Shown: piece after piece, positions 24,394-37,176 of the stretch
How the letters are laid out: the number at the start of each line of letters is the position of its first letter
Position numbering within the stretch: position 1 is the first letter of the stretch
Source of the DNA: Cruorifilaria tuberocauda
Taxonomy: Eukaryota > Nematoda > Chromadorea > Rhabditida > Onchocercidae
Direction: 5' to 3'
DNA: 64,000 nt
Assembly (NCBI GenBank): GCA_013365365.1
Contig: JABVXU010000244.1
Location: 16,593-80,592, forward strand
Program-made: the position numbers and the translations under genes
The notes under the pieces: model-generated
Seen by the model: the letters and a program-made list of their open reading frames with translations, nothing else
What the model was told of the DNA's origin: nothing
The model's database searches: none

Positions 24394-26982
24394 TTAGACA
24401 GCAGCAGCAGCTGTTGTAGTTGAATTCGACGGTGTCGCTTGCATACTTAATTTATTCAAAATTTCTACCGGTACATGTTCGCGAAGGATTGCATTTTCAG
24501 CTTCCAGTTGTAAAATCTACAATTCAGATATGCTAATTACCATAACTGACAAATTGCGCCATAAAATCAATAATATTACTATACTACTTTTCAAATGCTC
24601 AAAATAGATTAATTAATTTGATTTTCTGTATTTCTAATTATTTCCAATTTGCTCCAAATTGTTTTGATTTTTCAAAAAGTAAAAAATTGGAAATGCTTAC
24701 AGTAGCTTCCAAGTCCATAATTTTTGCTCTTAATACGTCGACTTCTTCACGTACAGCAAACATTAGGTGAGTTTTTACCAGGTCCTGAATTAATAATTCA
24801 GAATTTTCATTGAAATGCTACAAATTAAATAACTGTCGAAAATTTTGAAAGTGAAAGTATTACAGTCATTAACTTAGATACTTTTTAGTTTAGCGCAGTA
24901 ATTAGTAGTTTATTCAGTTTTTCTTTTTCTATAGGGATTCCGAATTCAGAATTCAAAGTTACTTGAAAAAACAAAATTAAAATTCAAAAAATAATTTAAC
25001 AATAGAAATGTATTTACAAAATCATGATTGCAATATAAAATTAACCTCAGAGTCTAAATTTAAAATCAAGGGAAAGCATACTTTTTTCAACTTAATCTAT
25101 CTCTTCGTTTCAATCTGAAAATGATTCTACCTATCGGCAACGACGACAAGATCCAATCTAATCTTTCTACAGCTTAATTACCTTCAATAAAAGTAAAGAA
25201 AGAATAGACTTACCATTGCCTGTTCAATTTTACCATCGATAGCAACGATCGGTGTATTAGTACCAGTTCCACTTGCAGCAACGACGGTACTACAAGCTGG
25301 CGAACTAAAAAAACAGTACGGCCGGTTAAGCGCAACAAACAATCTACCATTAAACTCTCAGTGTATTATTTCAGTAGATAATTTTAAAGTACCGAAAATT
25401 AGCATAATTTAAAAACGTTCTGAGCAAGAAATTTGCTTGATTTAAAAGAACTTGTACGTTTTTAATAAAATTTGTAAAAGTGTTATTAGGAAAGAAAATT
25501 TTTTCTTTTGCTTCAAAAGGAAATTTCGCATGTTTTTAAGTAATCAATACATTTTGAATGAAAGCTTTATATTTCAGGTAAATATAGAATATTTAATTTA
25601 GTAATTTGTATTTGCTACATATTTTTTGAAGAGAATAATACTGTAAGTAGTAATTGATGATAATTGTCTCTTAAAAATCATAAACAATGATATTTATGAA
25701 TTCCTTCAACAATTTCCTTATTTGTTATTTTTCTTCATTTGCACTTTTTTAAAGAACTTTGTGTTAATGAGACTCATGATATGTTTCGTAATATTAAAAT
25801 AAAAATTTCAAAAGTGTTGGAAAGGATGTGCGTTAGTTATAAATATCCTGTTCAGACTAAGCATTAAACTAGTACTAACTTCACTGTTTCACACTTGGCC
25901 ACATAGTTAGGCTTATTTTATAAACCATTGAAGGATGGTTAACTGAAAGAATTTTCAACTGGAAAAATATATAGCTTACCTGTAATTACTTCATGTAGTC
26001 ATTATTCCAAAATGAATCTGCTAGCAAAAATCTATCGTTTCCTTAACTTGACAATATCTCGGAAGATTACTTATCTAACTTTTTAATTTCAAGAAATTTG
26101 AGAAAACAGAAAAGTCAGAGAGAATTCTGAAAGAATTTCGAATCAAGGAAGAAAAAGCGAAATAAGAAGAAAATGATAAGAGAGTAGATAAAAGTATTTT
26201 GTCTTATCGCTCTTTATTTTATCTATTACTTATCATCTTGTTCTTACTTTACTCTTTTTCCTCTTCTTTAGTTCAAAATTAAAAGTAGTTATTAATAGAC
26301 ACTATTGTTAGATATAATAATCTATCAGATATTTCTGCTCGAAATACCGAATTTCCGGCAACTGAACCGAATAAAGATAAAATCCTTCTTTATCCTTCAC
26401 TCTTATTGCATGTTATAACTCAATGCGATAATAAGTAACACATGTTCACATGTTATATATAAATAATCCGTTTTCTGCAAATTCATAGATTAACTATCAC
26501 TGTAGGATTTATCACTTTAAGCTTATTAGATTTCGTCCATTAATTACTTAAAACAAATTTCAATGTTTCAGATATTATATAGAGGTGAAATAGAGACTCC
26601 CTCATTTCCAAGGAAGGATTTTTTGAAATTTCATTCTTTATATTCAATCATCTTTTTACAATCCAGTAACAGATGAAACAGATGAAATGACTGCTACTAA
26701 AGATGATGAATAACCTGTTTTGTTTTGTTGCGACAGGTAAGATGAAATTGAACGAAATGAATGGGACGTGACGATGAGATAATGAAATGAAGTGAATAAA
26801 ATACGAGAGAATGAAAAATAGGGAAATAAAATGAAGAATGAAATAGGGAAGAATATATGGGATAACCTGTTTCGACGTTTAGCCTGAATCGATGATCCTA
26901 GATGATGATAGCAGTCAGAAAAATTCACCGTTTGACAAGTACGCCCAATTGGCTCCGGGGAATAATGAATACGTCCAACCAT
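24394..26982 (-). CDS. tsct-1: TSC22/bunched-family leucine zipper protein, short isoform
   Basis: Four minus-strand exons: 26867-26982, 25214-25304, 24701-24784 and 24394-24516, giving 137 residues. The TSC box reads EQAMDLVKTHLMFAVREEV, which is almost invariant across the family. A leucine zipper follows (LRAKIMDLEATILQLEAENA to ILREHVPVEILNKL), split by an intron after DLEAT. The tail is TPSNSTTTAAAAV. The 5' exon supplies MVGRIHYSPEPIGRTC and ends in AG, which joins the next exon's T as one serine codon. Length is close to the vertebrate short TSC22D1/GILZ forms (about 140 residues). Family members dimerise and modulate transcription and stress or TGF-beta responses. A further donor-like site at 25978 (CAG then gtaagc) may mark an alternative first exon. 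The ATG at 26982 is the first in frame; the next upstream ATG is in another frame. Confidence 0.85.
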
Positions 26983-28083
26983 CACGCATGACAAAAATCT
27001 ATATGAAATTTAAAAAAAAAACGAAAAAGAAAAGAAAATTATATTCCCAGCCAAAACCATTTAGTGATAGCAATCATTGCAATATATTTGGCACTTATGA
27101 TAATTACAGATAAAATATTAATGAATGATTAAGATAGAAGCATTGAAATAATTCGCATATTTCAGTATAAATTCTCCAGTCGATTTCTCTCTATTCTCTA
27201 AATATTTACCTCAACTTCAAAATCAGACTTGATCAATTTCATTTTTCAACAAATTGAAATATGATTTTTAAACTTCAAACGAATTTAAATTCTCATTTTA
27301 AATTTCAAACGAATGCTTGTTGCAAACTACTGGAGAAACAATGAAAATCGAATAATTTATTTGAGAATGAAGCGATCAGATGGAAAAGAAACGTTAAGAA
27401 TTTTAAATGAATTTATTCATTAACTAATAAAAACATAATGGCGAAATGATAAGTGTGAAAATCCCTTCAAAAAACTAACAGAAAATTAAACTTATCTTAT
27501 CCTAAGTTCAATTCCTTTAGCTGCATTTTTAAAGAACCATAATCATTAAGAGACAAACAATCAAAAAGATTATTTGAAATTAGAAGCCAGCAAAAAAATC
27601 TAGGATAATTGTGATAACAAGTTTATCTTATCAATTAAATGCATTTAATCTAAACTTAAATAGATTTCATATATCGTTTGAAAGCGCTTATAATATTAAA
27701 AAAAAATTCATCGTTAAGTTTAACTTACATTAATCGAAGCGTAAGAACAATTCACAATAATAATGGATAGTTAGTCAATTAGACTACAATTCAAAAACTT
27801 TGAAAAGTGAATTGAAGTAAATTCCAAGCATTTTGAACTGCATTTTACATTGTGGTAATACAAATTTTTTCAAAAACCTATGACTTTTAACAACAAGCAT
27901 TCTTATTTTGGTTAGCATTTTCCTAGCTAAAGTAATTTATCTTTGATTAGATTAAACTGATATCAAATATTAATCGTTCAATTAGTGATTTTAATGAAAA
28001 TTAAATGGAAAAAAAATATCAAATTGATAAATAGTTGTCACTAAAAGCAAAGTAAATTTGTGCAAATGAATAAATGCAAAATG

Positions 28084-28130
<47 letters not shown>

Positions 28131-29191
28131 GAATGAAGGAGCGAATATATTTTCCCAATTGAAAATAAAAATATCATTGAATTACAAAACAAAATAAAAA
28201 CAACGAGAGGTGACAGTTCAACAAGTCAACAGATTATGATCACCGATCGCAGGAGAGCAATTTGCTGTAAACCACCTGCTCTGTGCAAGCTAGTACCCAT
28301 TATTTTTGTTGGTAAACTGTAATTTATGTGATATGTGATAAGAAAAAAAAGATTGCAATAGAATATATGTTAAATTGGGTGATATTGAGCTTTTATAAAT
28401 GATAATATTATCAATAAGTGAGATGACAGCAAAATGAAACCTGAAACTTGATGTTTGATTTGCTGTTGAAATATAGTTTTAATAAATGTTATTGCTTTAT
28501 GCTTTGATATTTGTGCTTTGATCTCTAATCACTTCTGAAACTTACTGGATTAATTTAATGGTGAAATTAGACAGGAAATTGTAAAATAAAGTGGATTTCA
28601 AGTATAAGTTTGTAAATTCTTACAAGCCAATTTGTGATTTGATATTTGCTAAATTTCTGCGATTTGATATTTTTTATTTTATGATCTAAAGGCTTAAATA
28701 TCATCAATTTCTCTGCATTTGTTTACTTTTCCGCTACTATTTGCAGCAAAGAATATTATATTTTTATAAGTATTGTACTTTATTTTCTACTATCACAATT
28801 GATAGCTATTGCAGCTATGGCTGTGATTTATAATAATAGCCTAATGAATTTATTAATTAGCTAAATTGATGCATTTATGTTAATTTAAGGTAAAAGCAAC
28901 TGCAGTTTTAAACCTTATTATTTGATATCAAATAAATGTGGCTATCATTCCAATGCTTGTTTATTTTTATTTTCTTGTCGATAACTTGAGCCATTTGTTG
29001 TTGAGCTAATTTTATAAATGAAATTGGATAGGAAGCAAATTGGAATAAATTTATAAGCTGGGATAATTCATGACGTATTTTATCTAAGAAATTTCGGAAA
29101 GGAATTGAGAAGTTTAAAAATGAAGGAAGTCGTGATCGGTCATCGGAAGTGGACAATGGCCAATTAAGGACAATTATGGAAGCCGATGTTC
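26983..29191. other. Intergenic, upstream of the TSC22 gene
   Basis: AT-rich, with a GA microsatellite at 28086-28129 followed by a short mixed-composition block (28200-28310) that could be promoter. The minus-strand open frame at 28908-29195 has an ATG and plausible codons but no splice context and no recognisable domain, so I leave it uncalled. Confidence 0.45.
28086..28129. repeat. GA microsatellite
   Basis: An uninterrupted run of GA dinucleotides about 44 bases long, ending in a short G tract. Confidence 0.95.
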
Positions 29192-29453
29192 TCATAAATA
29201 CATAAGATCGCTGAAGGACTCGTTGTCATCCATACTACAGTCGTCATTTGGTACTTCAGTGAAAAGTTCAACAAATGGTTGACCTCGTGAAGTGACCGAC
29301 AATTAAAAAAGCCATTGTTTGATATGATGAATGCATGGCTACTTCTACTAACAAAGACTAATTCAAGACAAATCATAATATAAGGAAACTGCACAATTCC
29401 AAAAGCGCGTTTCCTGAGTCAATTTGACGGAATTCTATCGAATGCCATCGACT
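29192..29453 (-). CDS. Possible two-exon 3' end of an unidentified gene
   Basis: Two coding-like blocks join in frame: 29390-29453 (RWHSIEFRQIDSGNALLELC) and 29192-29283 (QPFVELFTEVPNDDCSMDDN, then ESFSDLMYL and TGA). The shared codon is split A then GT. The first acceptor (cttgaag) and the donor gtttcc are weak. The run ALLELCSQPFVELFTE resembles the last helices and AF-2 motif of a nuclear receptor, but it is too short to name. No upstream exons were found before the carbonic anhydrase gene. It could be chance. Confidence 0.3.
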
Positions 29454-30380
29454 CTTCAAGATTTAATAGCGATATTTACCTTACAACCTTCCTCATTTTT
29501 TCATTTCTAATTTATTAATTTATACTATAATGAAAATATGAAGAAATTTGCTACGGAAACACAGGTGGGTAAAATATTATGAAGTCCAAAATGACAAATT
29601 TGAATCAAATTAAGGAATTTTGGCTCAAATTCGTTCTCTTACACATTAATAGCCTACAGCCTACAGTTGTCAAATATCATGAATAGAGAAGCTTCTTTCC
29701 GAGAGATGCATTAATTCAGCATTTATCATAGTAATTTCAAAAAATCCTTAATTTGATTGCATTTTCGGCTCCTATTCACTTCCTTTCTCAATAAAACTGA
29801 TATGATTTCCCTACTTCCTTAAAAATATAAGGCGAAGATTCAAACAAAAAGAATGAAAACATCCAACAAATCCTTTTTTGCACAAATCCATTTTGTCAAA
29901 ATTCCTTTTTTACACAAATATCTATCTCATAGTTAATTCTTCAAAAAAAGAATATCATGCAATTTTTTTATATTTTCAAAAATTCTTTGGATGATTCTGA
30001 AATAAATAAATAACTGTTAACATTTATAATATGGGCCAAGTTTGGGAGTTCGAGAGATTGACATACTTTTTCTGTGAATTTTAATAATAGAAAAAAAAGT
30101 AATACTGAGAGTGCAATGATGGCTTGTTCTCTCCGTTCAATAGAAACTCATAATTTTTATTCCAAATTTCTTTTGCACTAAATTCATAGTAATTTTTATA
30201 TTTCGAAACGAATAATTAGCAATTTATAAATTAGTAAAATTGCTGCTTTTCAACATCTGCATGTAAGCACTATTATAACATAAATTATATAACAAAGTAT
30301 GACTCTACTTCATTAGTATTCCATATTTTTCGGAAAGTAATCAGCATGACTCATCAAACTGTGAGAAGTGAAGGAAAAAA
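29454..30380. other. 3' flank of the carbonic anhydrase gene
   Basis: AT-rich. AATAAA on the minus strand at 30156-30161 is a plausible polyadenylation signal about 220 bases after the carbonic anhydrase stop. No coding signal. Confidence 0.5.
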
Positions 30381-33300
30381 TCAAACAGTGACTACAAGTT
30401 GTATCTCGCGATCGTACAATTTCTGTACCGGACGAAAATTCTTTTTCATTACGTTTCCCGTTCTGTCATGTAAATTCCGGAAGAGTGAAAGCTGAAAAAT
30501 TGAAGCAATTACGAATGTCTACTGAAATCGATTATAAAATTACAAAAATGTGAATCTTTCAAGGAATTATTTAAAGAAACTGAGCCAGCTAACTCTATAT
30601 CAATACTTAAACTAAAATATAATTTATGAAAAACTATCTCAATTAGCTAATGTTTTGATTGAGAAATAATTTGAATTCCTAAATTAATATATTTACAAAA
30701 AGCATTTGAATAAAAAGACAAAATCTGCTAATCACTTGAAATGAGTGGGAATGACTACATAGCAAACGATACAGCAAGAAGAATACGATATAAGCCAAAA
30801 AATTAATGTAAAGTCAAAATACTTCATGATATTTTTAGAATAAGCTATTTTGTAACCACGAATTGATGGAAAATCAATATGGAAATGAATTTAAAACATT
30901 GTCTTCTCTATCGATGCATTTTTTCAATAAAAATAATAAAAAAATAGACGTAATGATGAATATTTGGAATGACTAAAAATGATAAAAGGTAAAATTTAAC
31001 AGAGAAAAAATGATGACAAAAAACACCTGAGATTTGGTGATGGCAACAGGTTCAGTGAAAATTGTCCAAGTAACAACTTCAGAGCACGGTGGCGTAGTCA
31101 AAGATCCCGCATATCGCCAAAATGATTTCCTATTTTTTGGTAATTTGTCATCCAGAACGATTTTTTGTATTGGCTGACTTTCAGCTGTAAAACAATAATT
31201 AAATTTTTCTCAACGAAAGTTACAAAATCTTCAACTGATTAAAATTTTTAATCATTTTTAGTAAAACATGGATTCATAAATTTTTAATGGAATTATTTAT
31301 CTTTAGAGTTGCTATACAATTACCTTTACTTAGGAATTTAAAATTCTTGAAAGCTGAAACTTTTGATAAGTGTGGTTCATACATTTTATGAATTGCTCAG
31401 AAAAGTAATACCAATATGAACAAGATCAATTCACTTCTTGAATAAGTTTAATTAATCAAACTATGATTACGAATACCGTTATCAATACAAAAAGGGTTCA
31501 AATTTTATTCGAACCGTTTTGGACTTTTACCTCTAAACATTTTAGATTTTAATCTTACTAAATATCTAGAAATCATTTATAGTGCGGTATTTTGACTATA
31601 TTAGAGAAATTTAAAAGTATTTATAGTCTTTTTAAACATTTTTGTACAAGAAAGATAAGGAGTAAAATATTTCCAAAGGCAACGAAACAGTATTACAGAA
31701 ATGTGAATTTGTAAAAGTCTTTCAAATACTAAGAGATATTATTAAATGACATCATAAATTGCAATGAAAGATTTGAAGATAAACAAAATCGACGATCTTT
31801 CATAACATTCTTTCAAATTCATTCACAGAAATAGATTTCTTCTACAACTAAAAGACATAATAATTGAAAGGAGATAATTATCAACAATAAATTGAACAGG
31901 AAACCTGGATTGATTATTTTATTAAGAACGGTGCATTCTTGGAACAAAGCCTTGTCATCAAAACCAAGCACGAAGAAAACACCAATAACGGCTAATTTTT
32001 TAGGATTTGCAAGGCCTTCGTGAACAAGATGTAGCTCAGCCGGATAATGTAAACCAGCTAAAGTGTGCTCAGAGCCTGAAGAAATATTCAAACATATTTC
32101 TATTACTGTGATGATTTGACGAGAAAAAAAGACATTCAATTAAACTTTGGACTTGTATTTGTAAGTTGCATCTATTGACAAACTATGACACAGCACTTCA
32201 CAATTTAACTGAATTTCATCAGACAAGAACTTTATTTGAACGATTTTCTTCACTTTATTGGTAAGTAAAAAAGCAATCAGATAAAAGTATTACGCTTACC
32301 TTCATTATCGTGTAGTCCCCAGTGGAAATGATATTGCACCAGACGATAAGTCTGATCAAGACCACCACCTCCAATTTCTGGCATATTATTTCCAAAATAT
32401 GGCTTCACTTGTACTTAAACAGTAACATTCCAGAAAAAAATTTTTTTTTAATAAAACTAAAAATATGTAATGTAAACAAAACATTTCTGAAACTTATCAA
32501 AGTCATCAAAGATCAGGTTGTATAATCAGATTTTAGAAACTCGACTACTACCTATACTACTTGTGTGGATATTTCTACTTAGACTTGCTTCACTTATTTA
32601 ATAATGAAACCAAAGTGAACAGCAAAACATCGAATCATCAAACATCAAGTTTGTATAATCTACTAACAGATACTAACAGGCTTGAATATCAGCTTATTAG
32701 CGAAGCTTGTACATCAAACAAATTTTCGTGTTAAACTCTCATATTTACCAGAATGCTCATTATTAAATAGAAAATTACCGGAATGTCCATTATTGACAAT
32801 TTCACCCTCTAATTTCACATCATAATTTAGAAATTTAAGTGGCTCCACAGTACTATATTTCATCAAGCATAAATCCAGATTTATTGGTGATTGCTTATGA
32901 CCATCAGCATTTGGCCAATATTTAGGGCCTAGAATAATCAAAAGAATGGTATGAAATGCAAATACGAAGCTCGAGACTAGAAAAGCAATAAACGGGATAT
33001 AAGAAACAGCAAGACTGTGTAGAAAGGGAAAAAAACATTTGAAATTTTTTAATAATAAAAAGATTCATCTCTAAAATTCACTGCTTTATTAATATATTAA
33101 ACTTTGAGGTATTCCTCTCTTTTATTTTCGAATTACGAGGTTCTATAATACAAATGATTGTTATAGAAATCGGTAATACACCAATAGTCTTCTTAATCTC
33201 TCGAGAAATTTTTTGATTTACTTGAAAGTCGTATTTGCGTCAAAGCTTTGTAAGAGTATGCAAAAAAAAGAAGTTTAGGAATTTATTATGAACTTGCAGG

Positions 33301-33505
33301 AACTTACCACATTCACCATCTTCGTTATAATCCCAATTCACTGAAATAAATTATTATTATTTGAATAAAGAATCCCAAACTAAACCAAAATTTCTAACTT
33401 CAAGCTACAGATTAGTCTCGTCAACATTTAAATTTTATTAAATTCTAAGTAATTCAAGCAAAAATTTATTTGCATAAATTTACGGAAAAACTTACACGGA
33501 TACAT
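30381..33505 (-). CDS. Alpha-carbonic anhydrase
   Basis: Seven minus-strand exons: 33496-33505, 33308-33340, 32749-32928, 32300-32407, 31905-32075, 31027-31184 and 30381-30491 (stop TGA), giving 256 residues, typical for a cytosolic CA. Catalyses CO2 + H2O to bicarbonate + H+. All three zinc histidines are present (QYHFHWG gives two, ELHLVHEG the third). So are the NNGHSG histidine (proton shuttle, His64 in CA II numbering), the gatekeeper threonine in [13 protein letters not shown] and the C-terminal KKNFRPVQ. It should be active. The first exon is only 10 coding bases (MYP) before a gtaagt donor. It gives a short N-terminus like vertebrate CA II, but it is the least certain exon, and a secreted isoform from a farther exon is possible. 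No signal peptide was seen. C. elegans cah-4 is a likely counterpart. Confidence 0.92.
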
Positions 33506-36500
33506 GAAAATAACTTATGGATGATGAATTGGAGTCTCCCTTTCTGCATAAACCACAAATTTATGCTGAAATTTGGTGGAGCGATAATAAATGAGTATAT
33601 AATTTTGCTCCAAATTATAAATACTAACGGAGAAATAGACAATGAAATTAACGCTGTAATGAAATTTACAACTATATGAAATTAACATGCATAAACGAAT
33701 CATTGGAATGAAATAATCGGATTGGAGAATGATTATCAATTTTACAAATAGAAAATGTTTACGTTGAAAACTTTTTAAATAGAAAAATAAGCAAGTTGAA
33801 AATATAAACTAAAATAAAGTGAAGCGAATTGAGAATGAAACTTTCATTTCAATAAATGAGAGAAAGAAGCTGAATTGGGAGGGAAAAAATAGAGCATGCA
33901 GTACCAAATTCCATTGTTCAGTTTAATTTCGTCAACAACAGCTAAACAGAGAAAGAGCAATGAGAGAAGTACACTATCAGCTGATAGCATCCAAATATCG
34001 CTTCTTGCATCGCCGCTCACTTTAAATTAAAAAATCAAACATTCCAGATAATAAAACAAAAATGTTAGGGAAGATGCGATTATAGGTGACAAGCAATGGG
34101 ATATTAATATTTATCAGTGAGAGAAGAAAGTGAGATAGTGAGAAGAGATAAAATACCAATATGACCTTTAACCTTGACTCTTTATGGAAGCATAATGCAG
34201 CTGCTGTTAACTCTTACATTATGATTTATGTGATTAAATAGATACGGCAATGGTCAGTAAACAAAGTGAAAACTAATATTGCGTAATGATAATTTATTGA
34301 TTGTCATTAATAATTTATTTTATGTTCTTTGGTAATGCCTTTTCTCCTTTAGAAGTACATACTGACAACTTTCAATAATTTTCTGCGTTTCATTTCAATT
34401 GGACAGAAAGAATTGAATTCAAGGAGGAACTAACATTCTTTCAACAATGCTAATAAATCAATAGGCCACGAAATTATTGGACCATAATCCGATCATATGA
34501 AATTAGTACAGAGAGACAGTGTTTCGTAGAATGAATTCTAGTGTGCAGACAGACATAGACCGACAAACAGACACAATATATACGAATTTCACTAATTAAA
34601 TTGAAATTTAAAGAAGTGCGCTTTTATGGTGAAAACAGTTATTTTGATGAAATGATGTCAATCTCTCTCTTGATATTTATTTCATTTTAATTTTCTTTTA
34701 ACATTCTCTGTTAGCCATGCGTGCAACACACTGCACGCTATTGCATGAAATAGTTTTTATTGCATGAATAAAAAAAGAAATTAAATACATAGCAAATACA
34801 TGATAGATATAGCTGTCGTGTGAGTAGGATAAACGAAAACCTGCTGCAGAAAGCATAGATAGATGATATACAGAATCAAGACAAGATATTACATGGAGAG
34901 AAAAGATTGAAAGCATAGAAGTGCAATACTGCACACACCTCACAGACCCGACGTTGTAAGAGTGATAGGAGTGCGGCGAATTACTTTGCGCACAATTTAT
35001 GAAAACTGAAATTAAGTCTAATGGGCACAGAGTGCATCTGTCAATTAGCGATCGTATCGATCGCCGTGTCACATTCTCATTGCTTCTTCATTCAAGGAAC
35101 GTTCATTCAGTTACTCTTAGAAATGCCTCATTTTAAGAGCATTGGTGAAAAGACTGACAGGAAAAATGAGCACCTCAATTAATCTTAGCAATATGAAAAA
35201 TATCTTTTTAGTGAGAAGAACTGATAGGAAGATTGCACAGCATCTCTTCTGCAGTGTCAAATTTAAATTTCAAATAAAATAAGACTGAAGAGGAATTGGA
35301 TATTTCATTGATAATAGAACATCATGAAATAATTTCATTAGTTAATTAGCAAAGATTAAAAGAGACTTTTAATTAATGCAAATTAATTTTATTGCTAAAA
35401 GATAGAAGCAAGATAGGCAATGGATGAATTAGGAATGATAATTTAGGAAATGTATAAAAAATTGGAATTAGAATTGCAAATTATGAGAGGAAAAAAAATA
35501 CTGCAAACAATCGTCATGTGTTATTTATATGTTTGTGAGAAAATCGAGAAGTTGTTGCTTGATATTTCGTTGAAGCTTTTTGCAATATTCCTCTAGCTTA
35601 TCATTATCAATCAAATATTTATCAAGCTTTACTTTTTTTCTCTCTTTGATTTTAATATTTTGTAAATGTAAGTTGAAAATCTTTGAAAATGACAAGTTGA
35701 AAGAATCTTTTATTTCAAAGGTTAACTAGGAAAATGATGATCTTTTATTTGAACTTTGAAATTTCCCATTTTCCTTTTCCTTCAAATTCCAATTTCCTTT
35801 GGCAATTTTTTCTTTCTTATTTTGTTGAAGAGAGCTTTCTCAATTTGCTTATTATTTACATTTCGCTATTGGAATGGTGATAAAAGATAAGAATTATACG
35901 AAACTGCACGACAGAATTACAACCAGTTTGTTGAAGTGACTTTTTAAGAAAATGAAATGAAAATTCGATCGATATGAAATTCCTACAATGATAGAGTGAA
36001 AGATGAATGATAAAAATTATTTGGAAAAGGATTATTTAAGAAACTAGTTTTAAAAAATACAAAACATTTCGTAATACTACATGTGATTTGAATATGAAAA
36101 CTTAACAGAACTGACAATTGAATTTGTTCTGTACATTTATCCAAGGTATCTAATATTCATAACACCTCTTGTATGGGCAAACATTGCCAGCCAATTAATG
36201 ATAATGATGGAAGTGACATATGAACAGGTAAAACCTGTCCTATAGGAAAATATATGATGGCAGTATTGATCAGTAGTTTTTCATTTGATGATTTACTTTG
36301 GGCAAAAAGCGTTAGAGGAACTTCTCCAAACAAATTATTGAAAGGATGAACGATTATAAGGAAAAATCCTATCTGTTCGGCATAAGTATTTAATTGCTTG
36401 AAATATTCAGTTCCAGTAATTTCTTTTACTTCTTTAAATTCAAATTCTCGGATTGAGCTTAATTAACGGGATAATAACGGCATGTAAAATTAGAATTCGA

Positions 36501-37176
36501 AATAATGTAGCAAATGTGAAAAGTGAAATGATAAATATTCATATGGAATATTCACCAAAATGTTATCAACATCTTCAATTATTATCATCAGCATCAATCA
36601 TTTGATCCAAGCAAAAAGCTAAAGTTTTCCTGTTAGCATAATTATTATATCATACGAAATTATATCCTAAATTTTATTGCAAATGATGCTGGAATTCATG
36701 CATGTGTTGCAGTTTGTAGTCCGTTGCGTACGTGTTTGCCATTTGTTATAAATTGCTGATAAGGGAAACTTTAATCTGAAAGGAAAAGATCAAAAAATAT
36801 TTCGATAATAATAATTTCTTCCCTTCTTTACTACTGTATTTTTGATAATTTTTCATACAACAAAAGCGTTAACTGATTACAAAGTAAAATAGTATACGAA
36901 ATAGAAAAATAAATATTCTATATCAGAAAACAATCATTAAATATTGAATAAATAGAGAGCAGAAAAATCTTACATTTCTAATATTTCCAACAATTTATGG
37001 TGAATGACTAAATGACCATCTTCGATCAGGAAATGATGGATGGGAATATCCACGTAATCGTTGAGAACGTATGTTACGAAATGAATTCATTGAAATTGCT
37101 TTACGATAAGGAAATTTCAACAAAAGAATAAAAATAACGAGTATAACATTAGTGAACAAGCGAAAATGAAAGTATT
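33506..37176. other. Intergenic between the carbonic anhydrase and Barentsz-like genes
   Basis: No supported gene. About 33820-34180 is GA-rich and may be promoter for the carbonic anhydrase gene. 34700-35080 has a more mixed composition and long open frames on the minus strand, but no ATG or splice signals. The rest is AT-rich. Confidence 0.45.

Noticed and set aside
34698..35072. 124-codon minus-strand frame
   Set aside because: No ATG at its start, no splice signals, and composition typical of spacer DNA.
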